From Ferrimonas kyonanensis DSM 18153 (GTDB lineage Bacteria > Pseudomonadota > Gammaproteobacteria > Enterobacterales > Shewanellaceae), in NCBI RefSeq assembly GCF_000425405.1, contig NZ_KE384365.1, forward strand, positions 1-64,000: a stretch of 64,000 bases of DNA. The letters are read 5' to 3'. Below are positions 45,907 to 55,140 of the stretch, piece after piece. Both the position numbers and the translations under genes were made by a program. The notes under the pieces were generated by a model. It was not told the DNA's origin. It saw only the letters and a list, made by a program, of their open reading frames with translations, and made no database searches. The stretch's first letter is position 1; each line of letters starts with the position of its first letter.

Positions 45907-46590
45907 ATGACAACCATAGCAGACCAGTTGAGTCTGGCCCAGCAACGGATTGCACAATCCGCCCGGAACAGTGATCGCCATCCCGACCAGATCACCTTGC
46001 TGGCGGTCAGCAAAACCAAGCCGGCGCCGCTGTTGCAGCAGGCTTACGACGCCGGGCAGCGCCACTTTGGCGAAAACTACCTGCAGGAAGCACTGGAAAA
46101 ACAACAGCAATTGGCCGAACTGCCGATCGTCTGGCACTTTATCGGCCCGATTCAGTCCAACAAGACCCGGCCTATCGCTCAGCACTTCGACTGGGTTCAT
46201 AGTGTCGATCGGCTCAAGATTGCCCAGCGACTGTCGGAGCAACGGCCGGCGACATTGCCACCGCTGAACCTGTGCATTCAGGTCAACGTCAGCCATGAAG
46301 CCAGCAAATCGGGCGTGGCCGCCGATGAGTTAATGTTACTGGCCGAACAGATTCATGATATGCCGAATCTGACCCTGAGAGGCGTGATGGCCATTCCCAT
46401 GGCCAGCGACGATCCTGCACATCAAAGGCAACAATTTAGTCAGGTTAAAAAGCTGTTTAATGAGCTAAAATCACGATTTAGTGGTATCGATACCCTGTCC
46501 ATGGGGATGAGCGGCGATCTCGACGCCGCCATCGAGCAGGGCAGCACCATGGTACGCCTGGGTACCGCAATTTTCGGCGCAAGGAAGTAA
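45907..46590 (+). CDS. yggS: Pyridoxal phosphate homeostasis protein YggS
   Basis: The 227-residue PLPBP-family protein is a single-domain alanine-racemase-like barrel that binds PLP and keeps free PLP and amino-acid pools balanced. The PLP lysine lies in LLAVSKTKPA and the family motif HFGENYLQEA follows; SMGMSGDLDAAI binds the phosphate. It starts the yggS-proC-yggT-yggU string, with proC starting one base after its stop. Confidence 0.95.
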   Translation: MTTIADQLSLAQQRIAQSARNSDRHPDQITLLAVSKTKPAPLLQQAYDAGQRHFGENYLQEALEKQQQLAELPIVWHFIGPIQSNKTRPIAQHFDWVHSVDRLKIAQRLSEQRPATLPPLNLCIQVNVSHEASKSGVAADELMLLAEQIHDMPNLTLRGVMAIPMASDDPAHQRQQFSQVKKLFNELKSRFSGIDTLSMGMSGDLDAAIEQGSTMVRLGTAIFGARK

Positions 46591-46591
46591 A

Positions 46592-47407
46592 GTGACCTCT
46601 ACTATCGCATTCATCGGTGCCGGCAACATGAGCCGCAGCATCATCAGTGGCCTGGTAAACGGCGGCTATCCCGCCGACGCCATCGCGGCCAGCAACCCCA
46701 GCCGTGGCAAACTGGAAGAGCTTCAAGACAGCTTCGGCATTCGAACCAGCACCGACAATCTTCAGGTCGCCGGGGCCGATGTGCTGGTACTGGCGGTAAA
46801 GCCACAGATTCTCAAATCGGTATGCGACCAGTTGAAACAGCTGGATCTCAGCCAGACTCTGGTGCTGTCCATTGCCGCCGGCGTCACTTGCGAGCGCATC
46901 GCCGAGTATCTGCAACAACCGGTACGGGTGGTACGGGCCATGCCCAACACCCCGTCACTGCTGGGTTTGGGAATGACCGGCCTGTATGGCGCCCCCGGCG
47001 TTATTGAGCAGGACAAGGCCCTGGCCTCGACCCTGATGTCGGCAGTGGGCGAGATCGTCTGGGTCGATGAAGAGAGCGGCATCGATCAAGTGATCGCCTG
47101 CGCCGGCAGTGCCCCGGCCTATTTCTTCCTGATGATGGAAGCGATGGAGCAGTGCGCCGTCGACAGCTTGGGTGTCTCCCCTCAGCAAGCCCGCAAAATG
47201 ATTGAACAGACCGCCGTCGGTGCCGCCGCCATGGTCAAACACAACCCCGAATTGTCCCTGGCCGAGCTGCGTGCCCGAGTCACATCAAAAGGTGGCACCA
47301 CCGCCAAAGCCATCGAACATTTTGAACATCAGGGGCTGCGGAAGACCGTCGACGGAGCCATGCAGGCCGCGGTCAACCGAGCCCAGGAAATGGCCAAACT
47401 TTTTTAA
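46592..47407 (+). CDS. proC: Pyrroline-5-carboxylate reductase
   Basis: ProC makes proline from pyrroline-5-carboxylate with NAD(P)H. The 271-residue protein begins with GTG 46592, has the Rossmann motif FIGAGNMSRSIISGL, VVRAMPNTPSLLGLGMTG and the C-terminal signature ELRARVTSKGGTTAKAIEHFE. AAGGAAG at the end of yggS serves as its binding site. Linkage to yggS and yggT is conserved. Confidence 0.96.
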   Translation: MTSTIAFIGAGNMSRSIISGLVNGGYPADAIAASNPSRGKLEELQDSFGIRTSTDNLQVAGADVLVLAVKPQILKSVCDQLKQLDLSQTLVLSIAAGVTCERIAEYLQQPVRVVRAMPNTPSLLGLGMTGLYGAPGVIEQDKALASTLMSAVGEIVWVDEESGIDQVIACAGSAPAYFFLMMEAMEQCAVDSLGVSPQQARKMIEQTAVGAAAMVKHNPELSLAELRARVTSKGGTTAKAIEHFEHQGLRKTVDGAMQAAVNRAQEMAKLF

Positions 47408-47430
47408 TTTTTTAAACGGATTGTCATCCC

Positions 47431-47976
47431 ATGAATGCAACTCTCTACTTGATCTCCACCCTGTTTAACCTCTACCTGATGGTGGTGCTTCTGCGTGTCT
47501 GGCTGCAATGGGCCCGGGCAGATTTCTATAACCCCTTCAGTCAGTTTGTCGTCAAAGCTACCCACCCGGTATTGTCCCCCCTGCGTCGCATCATTCCGTC
47601 GCTGGGCAGCCTGGATCTGGCAGGGGTAGTGCTCGCCTATCTGGTGGCGTTGGCGAAGTGGCTGGTACTGATGGCCATCAAGGGCGCCGCCTTTGATCCG
47701 ATGACCTTCTACCTGGCCGCCATCAGCGTGGTCAAAGAGGCAGGCATGTTGCTGTTCTGGGTACTGATCATTCGGGCCATCATGAGCTGGATCAGCCAGG
47801 GGCAAAACCCCATCGAGTTTCTGTTTCACCAGATCACCGAGCCGGTGCTGGCCCCCATCCGCCGAGTGATTCCGGTCATGGGCGGACTGGATCTGTCGGT
47901 GATGGTGCTGCTGATTGGCATGAACTTCATCAACCTGTTCCTCGGTGATCTGCTGCCGCTATGGAGAATCATTTGA
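47431..47976 (+). CDS. yggT: YggT family membrane protein
   Basis: The 181-residue protein contains two YGGT repeats with four or more membrane helices; the motif [21 protein letters not shown] and its second copy [21 protein letters not shown] are clear. Members are linked to osmotic tolerance and, in Gram-positives, to division-site (YlmG) functions, but the exact role is unknown. Its end overlaps yggU by 16 bases. Confidence 0.93.
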   Translation: MNATLYLISTLFNLYLMVVLLRVWLQWARADFYNPFSQFVVKATHPVLSPLRRIIPSLGSLDLAGVVLAYLVALAKWLVLMAIKGAAFDPMTFYLAAISVVKEAGMLLFWVLIIRAIMSWISQGQNPIEFLFHQITEPVLAPIRRVIPVMGGLDLSVMVLLIGMNFINLFLGDLLPLWRII

Positions 47977-48260
47977 GGCCAGTACAGCGGCAGGCCGATG
48001 GCCTGCTGCTGAATCTGTACATCCAGCCCAAAGCCAGCCGGGATCAATGGGTCGGGGTACACGGCGACGAACTTAAAGTCGCCATCACGGCCCCGCCGGT
48101 GGATGGTAAAGCCAATGCCCACCTGACCAAATTTCTCGCCAAGCAGTTCAAAGTCGCCAAAGGACAGGTGATGATTCGCAAGGGCGAACTGGGGCGTCAC
48201 AAACAGATACAGATTGACAGCCCCAGGCAGATCCCCGAAGCCATTGAACAACTATTATAA
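47961..48260 (+). CDS. yggU: DUF167 family protein YggU
   Basis: The 99-residue protein closely follows E. coli YggU, with [44 protein letters not shown] and [10 protein letters not shown]. The fold is a small alpha/beta domain; function unknown. It overlaps the end of yggT, implying co-translation. A strong hairpin follows. Confidence 0.94.
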   Translation: MENHLRPVQRQADGLLLNLYIQPKASRDQWVGVHGDELKVAITAPPVDGKANAHLTKFLAKQFKVAKGQVMIRKGELGRHKQIQIDSPRQIPEAIEQLL

Positions 48261-48268
48261 TAAATAGA

Positions 48269-48297
48269 GTCGCCAGCGGCTCATGGCCGCTGGCGAC
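48269..48297. terminator. GC-rich hairpin after yggU
   Basis: A perfect 12-bp stem (48269-48280 / 48286-48297) with a 5-base loop. Only two T follow directly, so termination may be partial or the structure may protect the upstream mRNA end. Confidence 0.5.
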
Positions 48298-48337
48298 TTC
48301 TGGTATTACTACCGACATACACAGAAAGGAGCTCGTT

Positions 48338-48775
48338 ATGTTTACTCGCTTAGGTGCAATGCTGGTTTTCGGCCTGGCCCTGTCCCTGCCCGTTCAGGCA
48401 GAGCAAAAGGTTCAGGTGGGGGACTACGCCATTCATTACGTCTCCTTTGGCAGCACCTTCTTAACTCCGCAGATTGCCAAAAACTACGGCCTGACCCGCA
48501 GCCGCTACATCGGCTTGGTGAACATCACCGTCAACGACACCAATAATCCGCAAGGTTCCATGGCAATTCCGGTATCCGTTAACGGCTATGCCCAGAACCT
48601 TATCGGTAATCAAAAGCAGCTGAGCTTTAAAGAGATTCGTGAAGGTGACGTGGTCTATTACATTGCTGAGATCGAGCACCGCAATGAGGAAACCTTTACC
48701 TTTAGCCTCGACATCAAAAACGGCACCGATCTGGACACCAATCTGCAATTCAAACAGAAGTTCTACGTCGACTGA
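48338..48775 (+). CDS. Secreted DUF4426 domain protein
   Basis: The 145-residue protein has a signal peptide cut after PVQA (about residue 21) and a single beta-rich domain of the DUF4426 family, seen in Shewanella, Vibrio and Pseudomonas next to rdgB/hemW and methionine or proC genes. AAAGGAG precedes the ATG. Motifs GDYAIHYVSFGSTFL and GLTRSRYIGLVNITVN are visible. No function is established; periplasmic location is inferred. Confidence 0.88.
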   Translation: MFTRLGAMLVFGLALSLPVQAEQKVQVGDYAIHYVSFGSTFLTPQIAKNYGLTRSRYIGLVNITVNDTNNPQGSMAIPVSVNGYAQNLIGNQKQLSFKEIREGDVVYYIAEIEHRNEETFTFSLDIKNGTDLDTNLQFKQKFYVD

Positions 48776-48841
48776 TATCGCGCATTGGCCAACGCTCGGT
48801 TAGAATCCCCAGTCCGAGCTTTGGTTTAAGTGATTCAGCCC

Positions 48842-49441
48842 ATGAAACAGATTGTCCTGGCTACCGGCAACGCCGGCAAAGTCAAAGAGTTTGCCACCCT
48901 GCTGGCCGACTTCCCTATTCGCGTCTCCCCCCAGAGTGAGTTTGAGGTTCCCGAGGCCATTGAAGATGGCCTGACCTTCGTCGAAAACGCCATTATCAAA
49001 GCCCGCAATGCCGCTCAGGCCACAGGCCTTGCCGCCATTGCCGACGATTCCGGCATCGAGGTGGATGCCCTCAATGGCAAGCCGGGCATCTACTCTGCCC
49101 GTTTCGCCGGAGAACCCTCCAATGCGGAAAATAATTGGCGCAAACTGCTGCAGGAGATGGAAGGCAAGCCGGAACGCAGTGCCCGTTTTCAGTGCGTATT
49201 AGTGTTTATGCGCCACGCCGAAGACCCAACCCCGATCATCTGCCAGGCCAGCTGGGAAGGTGAAATCCTCGATCACGCCCGAGGCGAGCAAGGGCATGGG
49301 TACGATCCTGTGTTCCTGGTTCGCGGCGACACCCGCTCTGCTGCCGAAATGGGAGCAGAGGATAAAAATCGCCTCAGCCACCGTGGCAAGGCCATGAAGT
49401 TGCTGCTGGCCGAGCTGAAAGACAAGGGCATCATTCAATGA
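48842..49441 (+). CDS. rdgB: XTP/dITP diphosphatase RdgB
   Basis: RdgB (Ham1 family) hydrolyses dITP, XTP and ITP to keep deaminated purines out of DNA. The ATG at 48842 gives 199 residues starting MKQIVLATGNAGKVKEF, with AIADDSGIEVDALNGKPGIYSARFAG and HGYDPVF, all typical. An in-frame start four codons upstream is also possible. Its end overlaps hemW by four bases. Confidence 0.96.
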   Translation: MKQIVLATGNAGKVKEFATLLADFPIRVSPQSEFEVPEAIEDGLTFVENAIIKARNAAQATGLAAIADDSGIEVDALNGKPGIYSARFAGEPSNAENNWRKLLQEMEGKPERSARFQCVLVFMRHAEDPTPIICQASWEGEILDHARGEQGHGYDPVFLVRGDTRSAAEMGAEDKNRLSHRGKAMKLLLAELKDKGIIQ

Positions 49442-50583
49442 TGCAGTTGCCACCACTGTCACTCTATGTCCATATTCCATGGTGTGAGCAGAAGTGTCCT
49501 TACTGCGACTTCAACTCTCACGGCCGTAAAGGTCCGATTCCACAGCAGCAGTACATCGATGCCCTGCTGGAGGATCTTGAGGGTGACCTCGACGGCGTTC
49601 AGGGACGACAACTGCACAGTATCTTTATCGGTGGTGGCACACCTTCGCTTATCGACAGCGACCAGATAGCCCGGCTGCTAGAGGGCGTCCAGAACCGAGT
49701 CGGCTTTGGGGCCGACACCGAGATCACCATGGAAGCCAACCCCGGTACCCTGGAAGCAGGCCGGTTTGAAGGCTATCGTCGTGCCGGTGTCAATCGCCTG
49801 TCCATCGGTGTGCAGAGCTTCCAGCCACAGAAATTGCTTCGACTGGGGCGCATCCACGATGACAAGCAGGCCCATGCGGCCATCGAAGCGGCCACCAGTG
49901 CTGGCTTTGAGCGCATCAACATCGACTTGATGCACGGCTTGCCGCAACAAAGCACAGAGGATGCCCTGTTCGATCTCAAGCAGGCCATCGCCCACAACAC
50001 CGTCCATCTATCCTGGTATCAGCTGACCATTGAACCCAATACCCAGTTCGCGTCCAAGCCACCGACTCTGCCCGACGAAGAGGTGCAATGGCAAATATTC
50101 GAACAGGGTCGACAGTTGTTGTTGGACGCCGGCTACCAGCAGTATGAAATCTCCGCCTGGGCCAAACCCGGCTACCGCTGCGACCATAACCTCAACTACT
50201 GGCGCTTCGGTGACTACCTGGGCATAGGTTGTGGCGCCCATGGCAAACTCAGCCTCCCGGCGGAAAGGCGCATTATGCGCACCACCAAAGTCCGTCACCC
50301 CAAGGGTTACCTGGCCCCTGAACGCCATTACCTCGACAGTGACACTAACGTCGCCCGCGACGACATGGCGCTGGAGTATTACATGAACCGGCTGAGGCTG
50401 ATGGAGCCCATGCCTCTGGCAGAACTGAGCCAGCGCACCTTGCTGACCCAGGCTCAGGTTATCGATACCCTGTCTGCCGCCCAAGCCAAAGGGCTGATCA
50501 GCATTGACGAACGGCAGATGCAGCTAACCACACTGGGACATCGCTACCTCAATGAACTGCTAGGAATGTTTCTACCAGAGTAA
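49438..50583 (+). CDS. hemW: Radical SAM heme chaperone HemW
   Basis: HemW is a radical SAM protein, related to coproporphyrinogen dehydrogenase, that binds heme and delivers it to target proteins. The 381-residue protein has the cluster motif CEQKCPYC near residues 16-23, GGGTPSL, MEANPGT, and the HemW C-terminal domain (EYYMNRLRLM). Its tandem ATGs overlap the rdgB stop (ATGATG). The rdgB-hemW pair is conserved. Confidence 0.95.
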   Translation: MMQLPPLSLYVHIPWCEQKCPYCDFNSHGRKGPIPQQQYIDALLEDLEGDLDGVQGRQLHSIFIGGGTPSLIDSDQIARLLEGVQNRVGFGADTEITMEANPGTLEAGRFEGYRRAGVNRLSIGVQSFQPQKLLRLGRIHDDKQAHAAIEAATSAGFERINIDLMHGLPQQSTEDALFDLKQAIAHNTVHLSWYQLTIEPNTQFASKPPTLPDEEVQWQIFEQGRQLLLDAGYQQYEISAWAKPGYRCDHNLNYWRFGDYLGIGCGAHGKLSLPAERRIMRTTKVRHPKGYLAPERHYLDSDTNVARDDMALEYYMNRLRLMEPMPLAELSQRTLLTQAQVIDTLSAAQAKGLISIDERQMQLTTLGHRYLNELLGMFLPE

Positions 50584-50625
50584 CGTTCTGGTTTTGATGC
50601 AGGTTCAAACACGCTAACACTTTAC

Positions 50626-50644
50626 GCGCGCAGCCACTGCGCGC
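50626..50644. repeat. Perfect hairpin downstream of hemW
   Basis: GCGCGCAG and CTGCGCGC flank a 3-base loop. It lies between the hemW stop and the next gene, without a T-run. Confidence 0.4.
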
Positions 50645-50708
50645 TCAGTGCATCATGCCTCTATCCCCGCTTCGAAGGGGACAGGATCATTCTGCATGGA
50701 GAGCCACA

Positions 50709-52562
50709 GTGTTTGCCCCGACCTCAACCTACGCCACCCTGGCCATTGTGGCCGCCCTTAACCTGACGTGCGCCGCCGCCTTGGCCCATGGTGACGACCA
50801 CCGCCACTCGGCAACCACCCCCTTAGCTACCCCGCAAAGCCCCGCCAATGCCCGCGCCGAAGCCCTGTATGAACAGATCTTCATGGAAAACGTGATGGCC
50901 AATCCTATTTCCCAGGCGTACCTGGGGATCAAACAGGATCAGGACCAATGGGACGATCTCAGCGAGCAGCGCTACCTGCAGGATCTAACCCGCAATAAGC
51001 GCCACCTGGCCACCTTGCAACAGCTGGATCCGGACCGGCTTAGCGGCCAGACCGCCTTAAGCTATCAGTTACTGACCCAGCAGCTTAAAGACGACATCGA
51101 CGACTACCGCTGGCGCCACTACACCTACCCGGTCAACCAGATGTACGGCTATCAATCCACCACCCCGTCGTTCCTGATCAATCGCCATCCCATCGACAAC
51201 ACCGACGATGCCAAGGCCTACATTCAACGCCTGAACGGCATGGAACGGCGTTTCGCTCAGGTGGTGGATCAATTGGAGATTCGCCGCCAGAAAGGCATCA
51301 TTGCCCCCAAGTTTGTGTTTGAGTACGTGCTCGATGACAGCCGCAATATCCTGACGGGCTCTCCCTTCGATGACAGCGGCCAGGAATCGATATTGTGGCA
51401 GGATTTCAACAACAAGCTCGATGCCTTGAACCTGGCCCCATCTCAACATGACGCCTTAATGGCCCAGGCCAGCTCTGCCCTTACCGGGCCAGTGCGACGC
51501 GGTTACCAACAATTGATAGCCAAGGTACAACAGCTGCAACAGCAGGCCAGCACCGACGATGGTGCCTGGAAGTTTCCCGACGGCCAGGCCTTCTATGCCC
51601 ACGCGCTGAAACAGACCACCAGTACCGGCATGAGCGCCGACGAAATTCATCAGTTGGGGCTGGCTGAAGTCGCCCGTATCCACGCAGAGATGCGGTCAAT
51701 CCAGAAACAGGTGGGCTTCAATGGCAGTCTGCAGCAGTTTTTCGCCTTTATGCGCACCGATCCTGGGTTTTACCTGAGTAACGACGCCCAAGGCAAGCAA
51801 GCCTACCTACAGCAAGCCGAGGACTACCTCGATGCCATGCAAGCCCGACTCGACTCGGTGTTTGGTATTAAGCCCAAAGCGGCACTGGAGGTGCGTCAGG
51901 TGGAGGCGTTCCGGGAAAAGTCGGCCGGTAAGGCGTTCTATCAGCAACCATCGCCGGACGGCAGTCGTCCCGGCTACTTCTACGCCAATCTGCACCAGAT
52001 GGCGGACATGCCCACCTACCAACTCGAGGCTCTGGCCTTCCATGAAGGCATCCCCGGCCACCACATGCAGATCGCCATCGCCCAGGAGTTGCAAGCCCTG
52101 CCGAAGTTTCGCCGCTTTGGCAGCTACACCGCCTACATCGAAGGCTGGGGCCTGTACTCCGAATACCTGCCTAAAGAGATGGGATTCTATCAAGACCCCT
52201 ACTCGGATTTCGGTCGCTTGGCCATGGAGTTATGGCGCGCCTGTCGGCTGGTCGTGGACACCGGCATTCACGACCAACGCTGGACTCGGCAGCAGGCCAT
52301 CGACTACCTGGCCGACAACACCCCCAACCCACAAGGCGACGTAGTCAAAGCCATCGAGCGCTACATCGTTATGCCTTCTCAAGCCACGGCCTACAAAATT
52401 GGCATGTTGAAGATTCTGCAATTACGCTCCGACGCCCAACAACAGCTGGGTGACAAGTTCGACCTGCGAGGCTTTCATGATGTGATTCTGGCCAACGGCC
52501 CGGTTCCCCTGAATGTGCTGCAGCAACAGGTGCAGGCGTGGGTAAAAAATCAGGCCAGCTAG
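50709..52562 (+). CDS. Secreted DUF885 family zinc-peptidase-like protein
   Basis: The start is set at GTG 50709 because GGAG lies six bases before it and it opens a signal peptide (ending near AALA, residue 28); an ATG 54 bases upstream would put 18 polar residues first. The 617-residue protein belongs to DUF885, whose conserved HEGIPGHHMQ motif (HExxHH type) and downstream YIEGWGLYSEYLP are gluzincin-like metal-binding elements. The mature N-terminus is histidine-rich (HGDDHRHS). Members are often annotated as putative carboxypeptidases or lipoproteins; the substrate is unknown. Monocistronic. Confidence 0.88.
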   Translation: MFAPTSTYATLAIVAALNLTCAAALAHGDDHRHSATTPLATPQSPANARAEALYEQIFMENVMANPISQAYLGIKQDQDQWDDLSEQRYLQDLTRNKRHLATLQQLDPDRLSGQTALSYQLLTQQLKDDIDDYRWRHYTYPVNQMYGYQSTTPSFLINRHPIDNTDDAKAYIQRLNGMERRFAQVVDQLEIRRQKGIIAPKFVFEYVLDDSRNILTGSPFDDSGQESILWQDFNNKLDALNLAPSQHDALMAQASSALTGPVRRGYQQLIAKVQQLQQQASTDDGAWKFPDGQAFYAHALKQTTSTGMSADEIHQLGLAEVARIHAEMRSIQKQVGFNGSLQQFFAFMRTDPGFYLSNDAQGKQAYLQQAEDYLDAMQARLDSVFGIKPKAALEVRQVEAFREKSAGKAFYQQPSPDGSRPGYFYANLHQMADMPTYQLEALAFHEGIPGHHMQIAIAQELQALPKFRRFGSYTAYIEGWGLYSEYLPKEMGFYQDPYSDFGRLAMELWRACRLVVDTGIHDQRWTRQQAIDYLADNTPNPQGDVVKAIERYIVMPSQATAYKIGMLKILQLRSDAQQQLGDKFDLRGFHDVILANGPVPLNVLQQQVQAWVKNQAS

Positions 52563-53159
52563 TCACTGCAACGGCCAATACTGGCTTGGTTGTTTCGTAC
52601 AGCAAACAATAGAACGGCGGGATATTGGATACGACTCCCGCCGTTTACCAACAGACAGGCAAAGAAAAAGGGAGAGCCTTTCGGCTCTCCCATCTCTTTT
52701 TATTATATTGGGCTATTTTTTTGTTTTTTGACGCTGCCCATCGCCCGGCTACCACTCTTAAAGCTTTTGAGCTTTTTATTATGTAGGGTACAGAGGGTAA
52801 TCCTGCCGCTGAAAAATGCCCCGGATCCGACCGGGGCCAAAATTCCAGATGATGGATTTCAATAATCCTGTGATGGCGAACCGCGAGGTCACTCTCCATC
52901 ACAACAGCGAAACTGAACGGCTGGCTTATCGAAGGGGTCAATTTCAACAAGCTTCAATCTCGGCTGATGTGAAGCATTGTATTCATATCAGAACAATTGG
53001 CAAGCCAACCAATGTTAATGAACCAACATCAAGGCAACAACCCCGCATCAAATTGAGTTAAAGTCGAATCTACATGAGTTTAAAATCAACAGGTTACGCC
53101 ACTTGGACGACCGGGATCACGCCATTGTTTTACCCTAAGAACAATGTTTCCAGAAATAG
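52563..53159. other. Gene-less region with structured repeats
   Basis: Nearly 600 bases between the DUF885 gene and the LysR gene. It starts with a 10-bp inverted repeat (AACGGCGGGA 52613-52622 / 52636-52645) and a terminator (52670-52700). Later a CCCCGG...CCGGGG hairpin lies at about 52820-52837. A frame of 81 codons at 52816-53061 has no ribosome binding site or recognisable composition. Nothing else is identified; a small RNA is possible. Confidence 0.4.
52670..52700 (+). terminator. Terminator after the DUF885 gene
   Basis: GGGAGAGCC, loop TTTC, GGCTCTCCC (52670-52691), then ATCTCTTTTT. Confidence 0.7.
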
Positions 53160-54089
53160 CTACAATAACAGCGCCAATTTTCGATCCCAGGGCGGTACCT
53201 CCCCCAAACTCTCCTTCACAAAGTCAGTAAACGCCCGCACTTTCGGAGCCAGGTTCTGCCGTCTCGGGTAAACCGCCTGCAGCGCCAGCGGGTGAGTCAG
53301 ACTCCATTCGGTCAGAATCGGAATCAAGTCGCCCTCCTGAAGCTCGTTTTCCAGCAGATAAGTAGACAGGTAGACGATGCCCAGCCCCTTCTTAGCCACC
53401 TCTTTCAAGGCCGGTGCGTCATCCACCCGGTAATTGCCCTTCACCGGGATCTTCTTCTCATCACTGCCACGCTTAAACTCCCAGACCGCATGCTCGTACC
53501 ACTCACTCTTATAAACCAAGCAGTTATGCTGAACTAAATCGTCGGGAGTCCGAGGCACGCCATGCTTTGCCAGGTAGTCTGGCGACGCCACCAGCACAAA
53601 TCGGCAATCCATCAGCGGCCGGGCCACCATCCCCAACGGCAACTGTTCCGACATGGTCAGCAACAAATCCAGCCCCTCGTTGACCACGTCTACCTTGTGA
53701 TCCAGGAAACTGATTTCCAGCTCCAGGTTGGGGTAGCGGGACATAAAGTCCGGTATCAACGGCATCAGGTGCATGGCACCAAAGGCCTGGGTTATGCCGA
53801 CTCTAAGCACGCCACGAATCTCATGGTGCAGACTCTGGACGTTGGCCACCGCCGAGTCCACTTCACGGATAATCGACTCACCATGACGATACAGAGTCTC
53901 GCCAGCTTCGGTCAGGCTCAGGGAGCGGGTGGTACGCTGCACCAACTGCACGCCCATCTGCTGTTCCAACAAGCTTACCTGGCTGCTGACTTTGGATTTG
54001 GAAATGCCCAACCGTCGCGCCGCCGCAGAAAATCCCTGGGCTCGGACAACATGGGTGTAGATCACTATGGGTTCTAACAACTCTCGCAT
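53160..54089 (-). CDS. LysR-family transcriptional regulator
   Basis: The 309-residue protein has the N-terminal winged helix (VVRAQGFSAAARRLGISKSKVSSQVSLLEQQMGVQL, residues about 14-50) and a PBP2-like effector domain (about 90-300). It resembles the AaeR/DsdC-neighbour group of single-domain LysR proteins that often control transporters or dehydrogenases, but no target is adjacent: it lies between the empty region and yggN on the minus strand. The regulon and ligand cannot be told. Confidence 0.9.
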   Translation of the reverse strand: MRELLEPIVIYTHVVRAQGFSAAARRLGISKSKVSSQVSLLEQQMGVQLVQRTTRSLSLTEAGETLYRHGESIIREVDSAVANVQSLHHEIRGVLRVGITQAFGAMHLMPLIPDFMSRYPNLELEISFLDHKVDVVNEGLDLLLTMSEQLPLGMVARPLMDCRFVLVASPDYLAKHGVPRTPDDLVQHNCLVYKSEWYEHAVWEFKRGSDEKKIPVKGNYRVDDAPALKEVAKKGLGIVYLSTYLLENELQEGDLIPILTEWSLTHPLALQAVYPRRQNLAPKVRAFTDFVKESLGEVPPWDRKLALLL

Positions 54090-54132
54090 GACACTCTCCG
54101 GTTAACCCGTACATTGAACCCTTTTAGCCGAC

Positions 54133-54163
54133 AAAAAAAAAGCGGCAATGCCAGGCATGCCGC
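54133..54163 (-). terminator. Terminator of yggN
   Basis: On the minus strand GCGGCATGCC...GGCATTGCCGC folds into a stem followed by nine T. Confidence 0.85.
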
Positions 54164-54185
54164 AACAAGGGAGATTATTTGCCCA

Positions 54186-54989
54186 TCAGAACCACGTTGA
54201 CGCCAGGGATTGGCCCTCGATCTTAAGCTGGTCGTATTTCTGCAACTGCGGCACCTGTTCCATCAGTTGATCTTCCATCTCATCCAGTTGCTGCCATTGA
54301 GTGCAGACCCGTTCGGCCCAGGCTTCAAAATGCTGTTCCTGTCCTTGAAACTGCTGCTCGATCTCTTCACCCATGCGCTCCATACGCTGACCAAACTCCT
54401 CCATCTTCTGTTCGAAACTGCCACTGTCGCCGTTCATCATTTCCGCTCCCAGAGTCATCATCAGACTGCCCATGGACTGGGTGATCGCCTGCTCCAGTTG
54501 CTGCTCAAACTGCTGATCGAATTGGTCGCCAAACTGATCAAAGTCACCGGACACCACTCGATAGGAACCGTCTTCCCGAGCCACCTTTTGATTCACTGAC
54601 TCGGCAATGGCATCCATCATCCCCTGCAAGCTGGCGGCGTCGATGCCCATCTCCTGCAACTGCACCGAAATGGTGTCCAGTGCCACACCGGCCATCCTCA
54701 GCGCCTCATCCACCAACTCCATGGTGGCTGGCATCTGCCGATAATAGGCCTGCTGAAACTGTGACAAGGCCCGACGCTGATCGCCGTCCAGATCCTGTAC
54801 CTTGCCATCGATGACTAACTCACCGTCTTCAAAGCGATACAGGGTTTTACCCTGCTCCTGCAATTCGAGCACGCTGTCACTGACAATCAGGTCGTGATTA
54901 AAAGAGAAGTTGCACTCGCTGGCATTGGCCGCGGCACAAAACAAGGTAGAAGAAAGAAGTACAACGCCAACCTGGCCCGAAAATGTCAT
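54186..54989 (-). CDS. yggN: YggN family secreted protein (DUF2884)
   Basis: The 267-residue protein has a signal peptide (cut near NAS-EC, residue 24) and belongs to DUF2884/YggN. The N-terminal part (CNFSFNHDLIVSDSVLELQ) is family-typical. The middle and C-terminal thirds are glutamine- and methionine-rich and predicted coiled coil (QFGDQFDQQFEQQLEQAI, FGQRMERMGEEIEQQFQGQ). Two cysteines may pair. Function unknown. Synteny with yggL, trmB and mutY is as in E. coli. Confidence 0.88.
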   Translation of the reverse strand: MTFSGQVGVVLLSSTLFCAAANASECNFSFNHDLIVSDSVLELQEQGKTLYRFEDGELVIDGKVQDLDGDQRRALSQFQQAYYRQMPATMELVDEALRMAGVALDTISVQLQEMGIDAASLQGMMDAIAESVNQKVAREDGSYRVVSGDFDQFGDQFDQQFEQQLEQAITQSMGSLMMTLGAEMMNGDSGSFEQKMEEFGQRMERMGEEIEQQFQGQEQHFEAWAERVCTQWQQLDEMEDQLMEQVPQLQKYDQLKIEGQSLASTWF

Positions 54990-55140
54990 CGCTCTGCTCC
55001 ATAAGTGTGAACTGAGAAATGCGATGCCAGAATCGGGCCAAAGATATTAACCCTTTTAGTTCAAACGGTTAAAATAAATATCAATGGAGAAAAGTGGAGA
55101 AATAACCACAATTTGGTCGAAATAACCACCCGTTAGGCAG

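Noticed and set aside
52816-53061. An 81-codon plus-strand frame in the empty region
   Set aside because: No ribosome binding site, no recognisable composition or homologue known to me; not reported as a gene.
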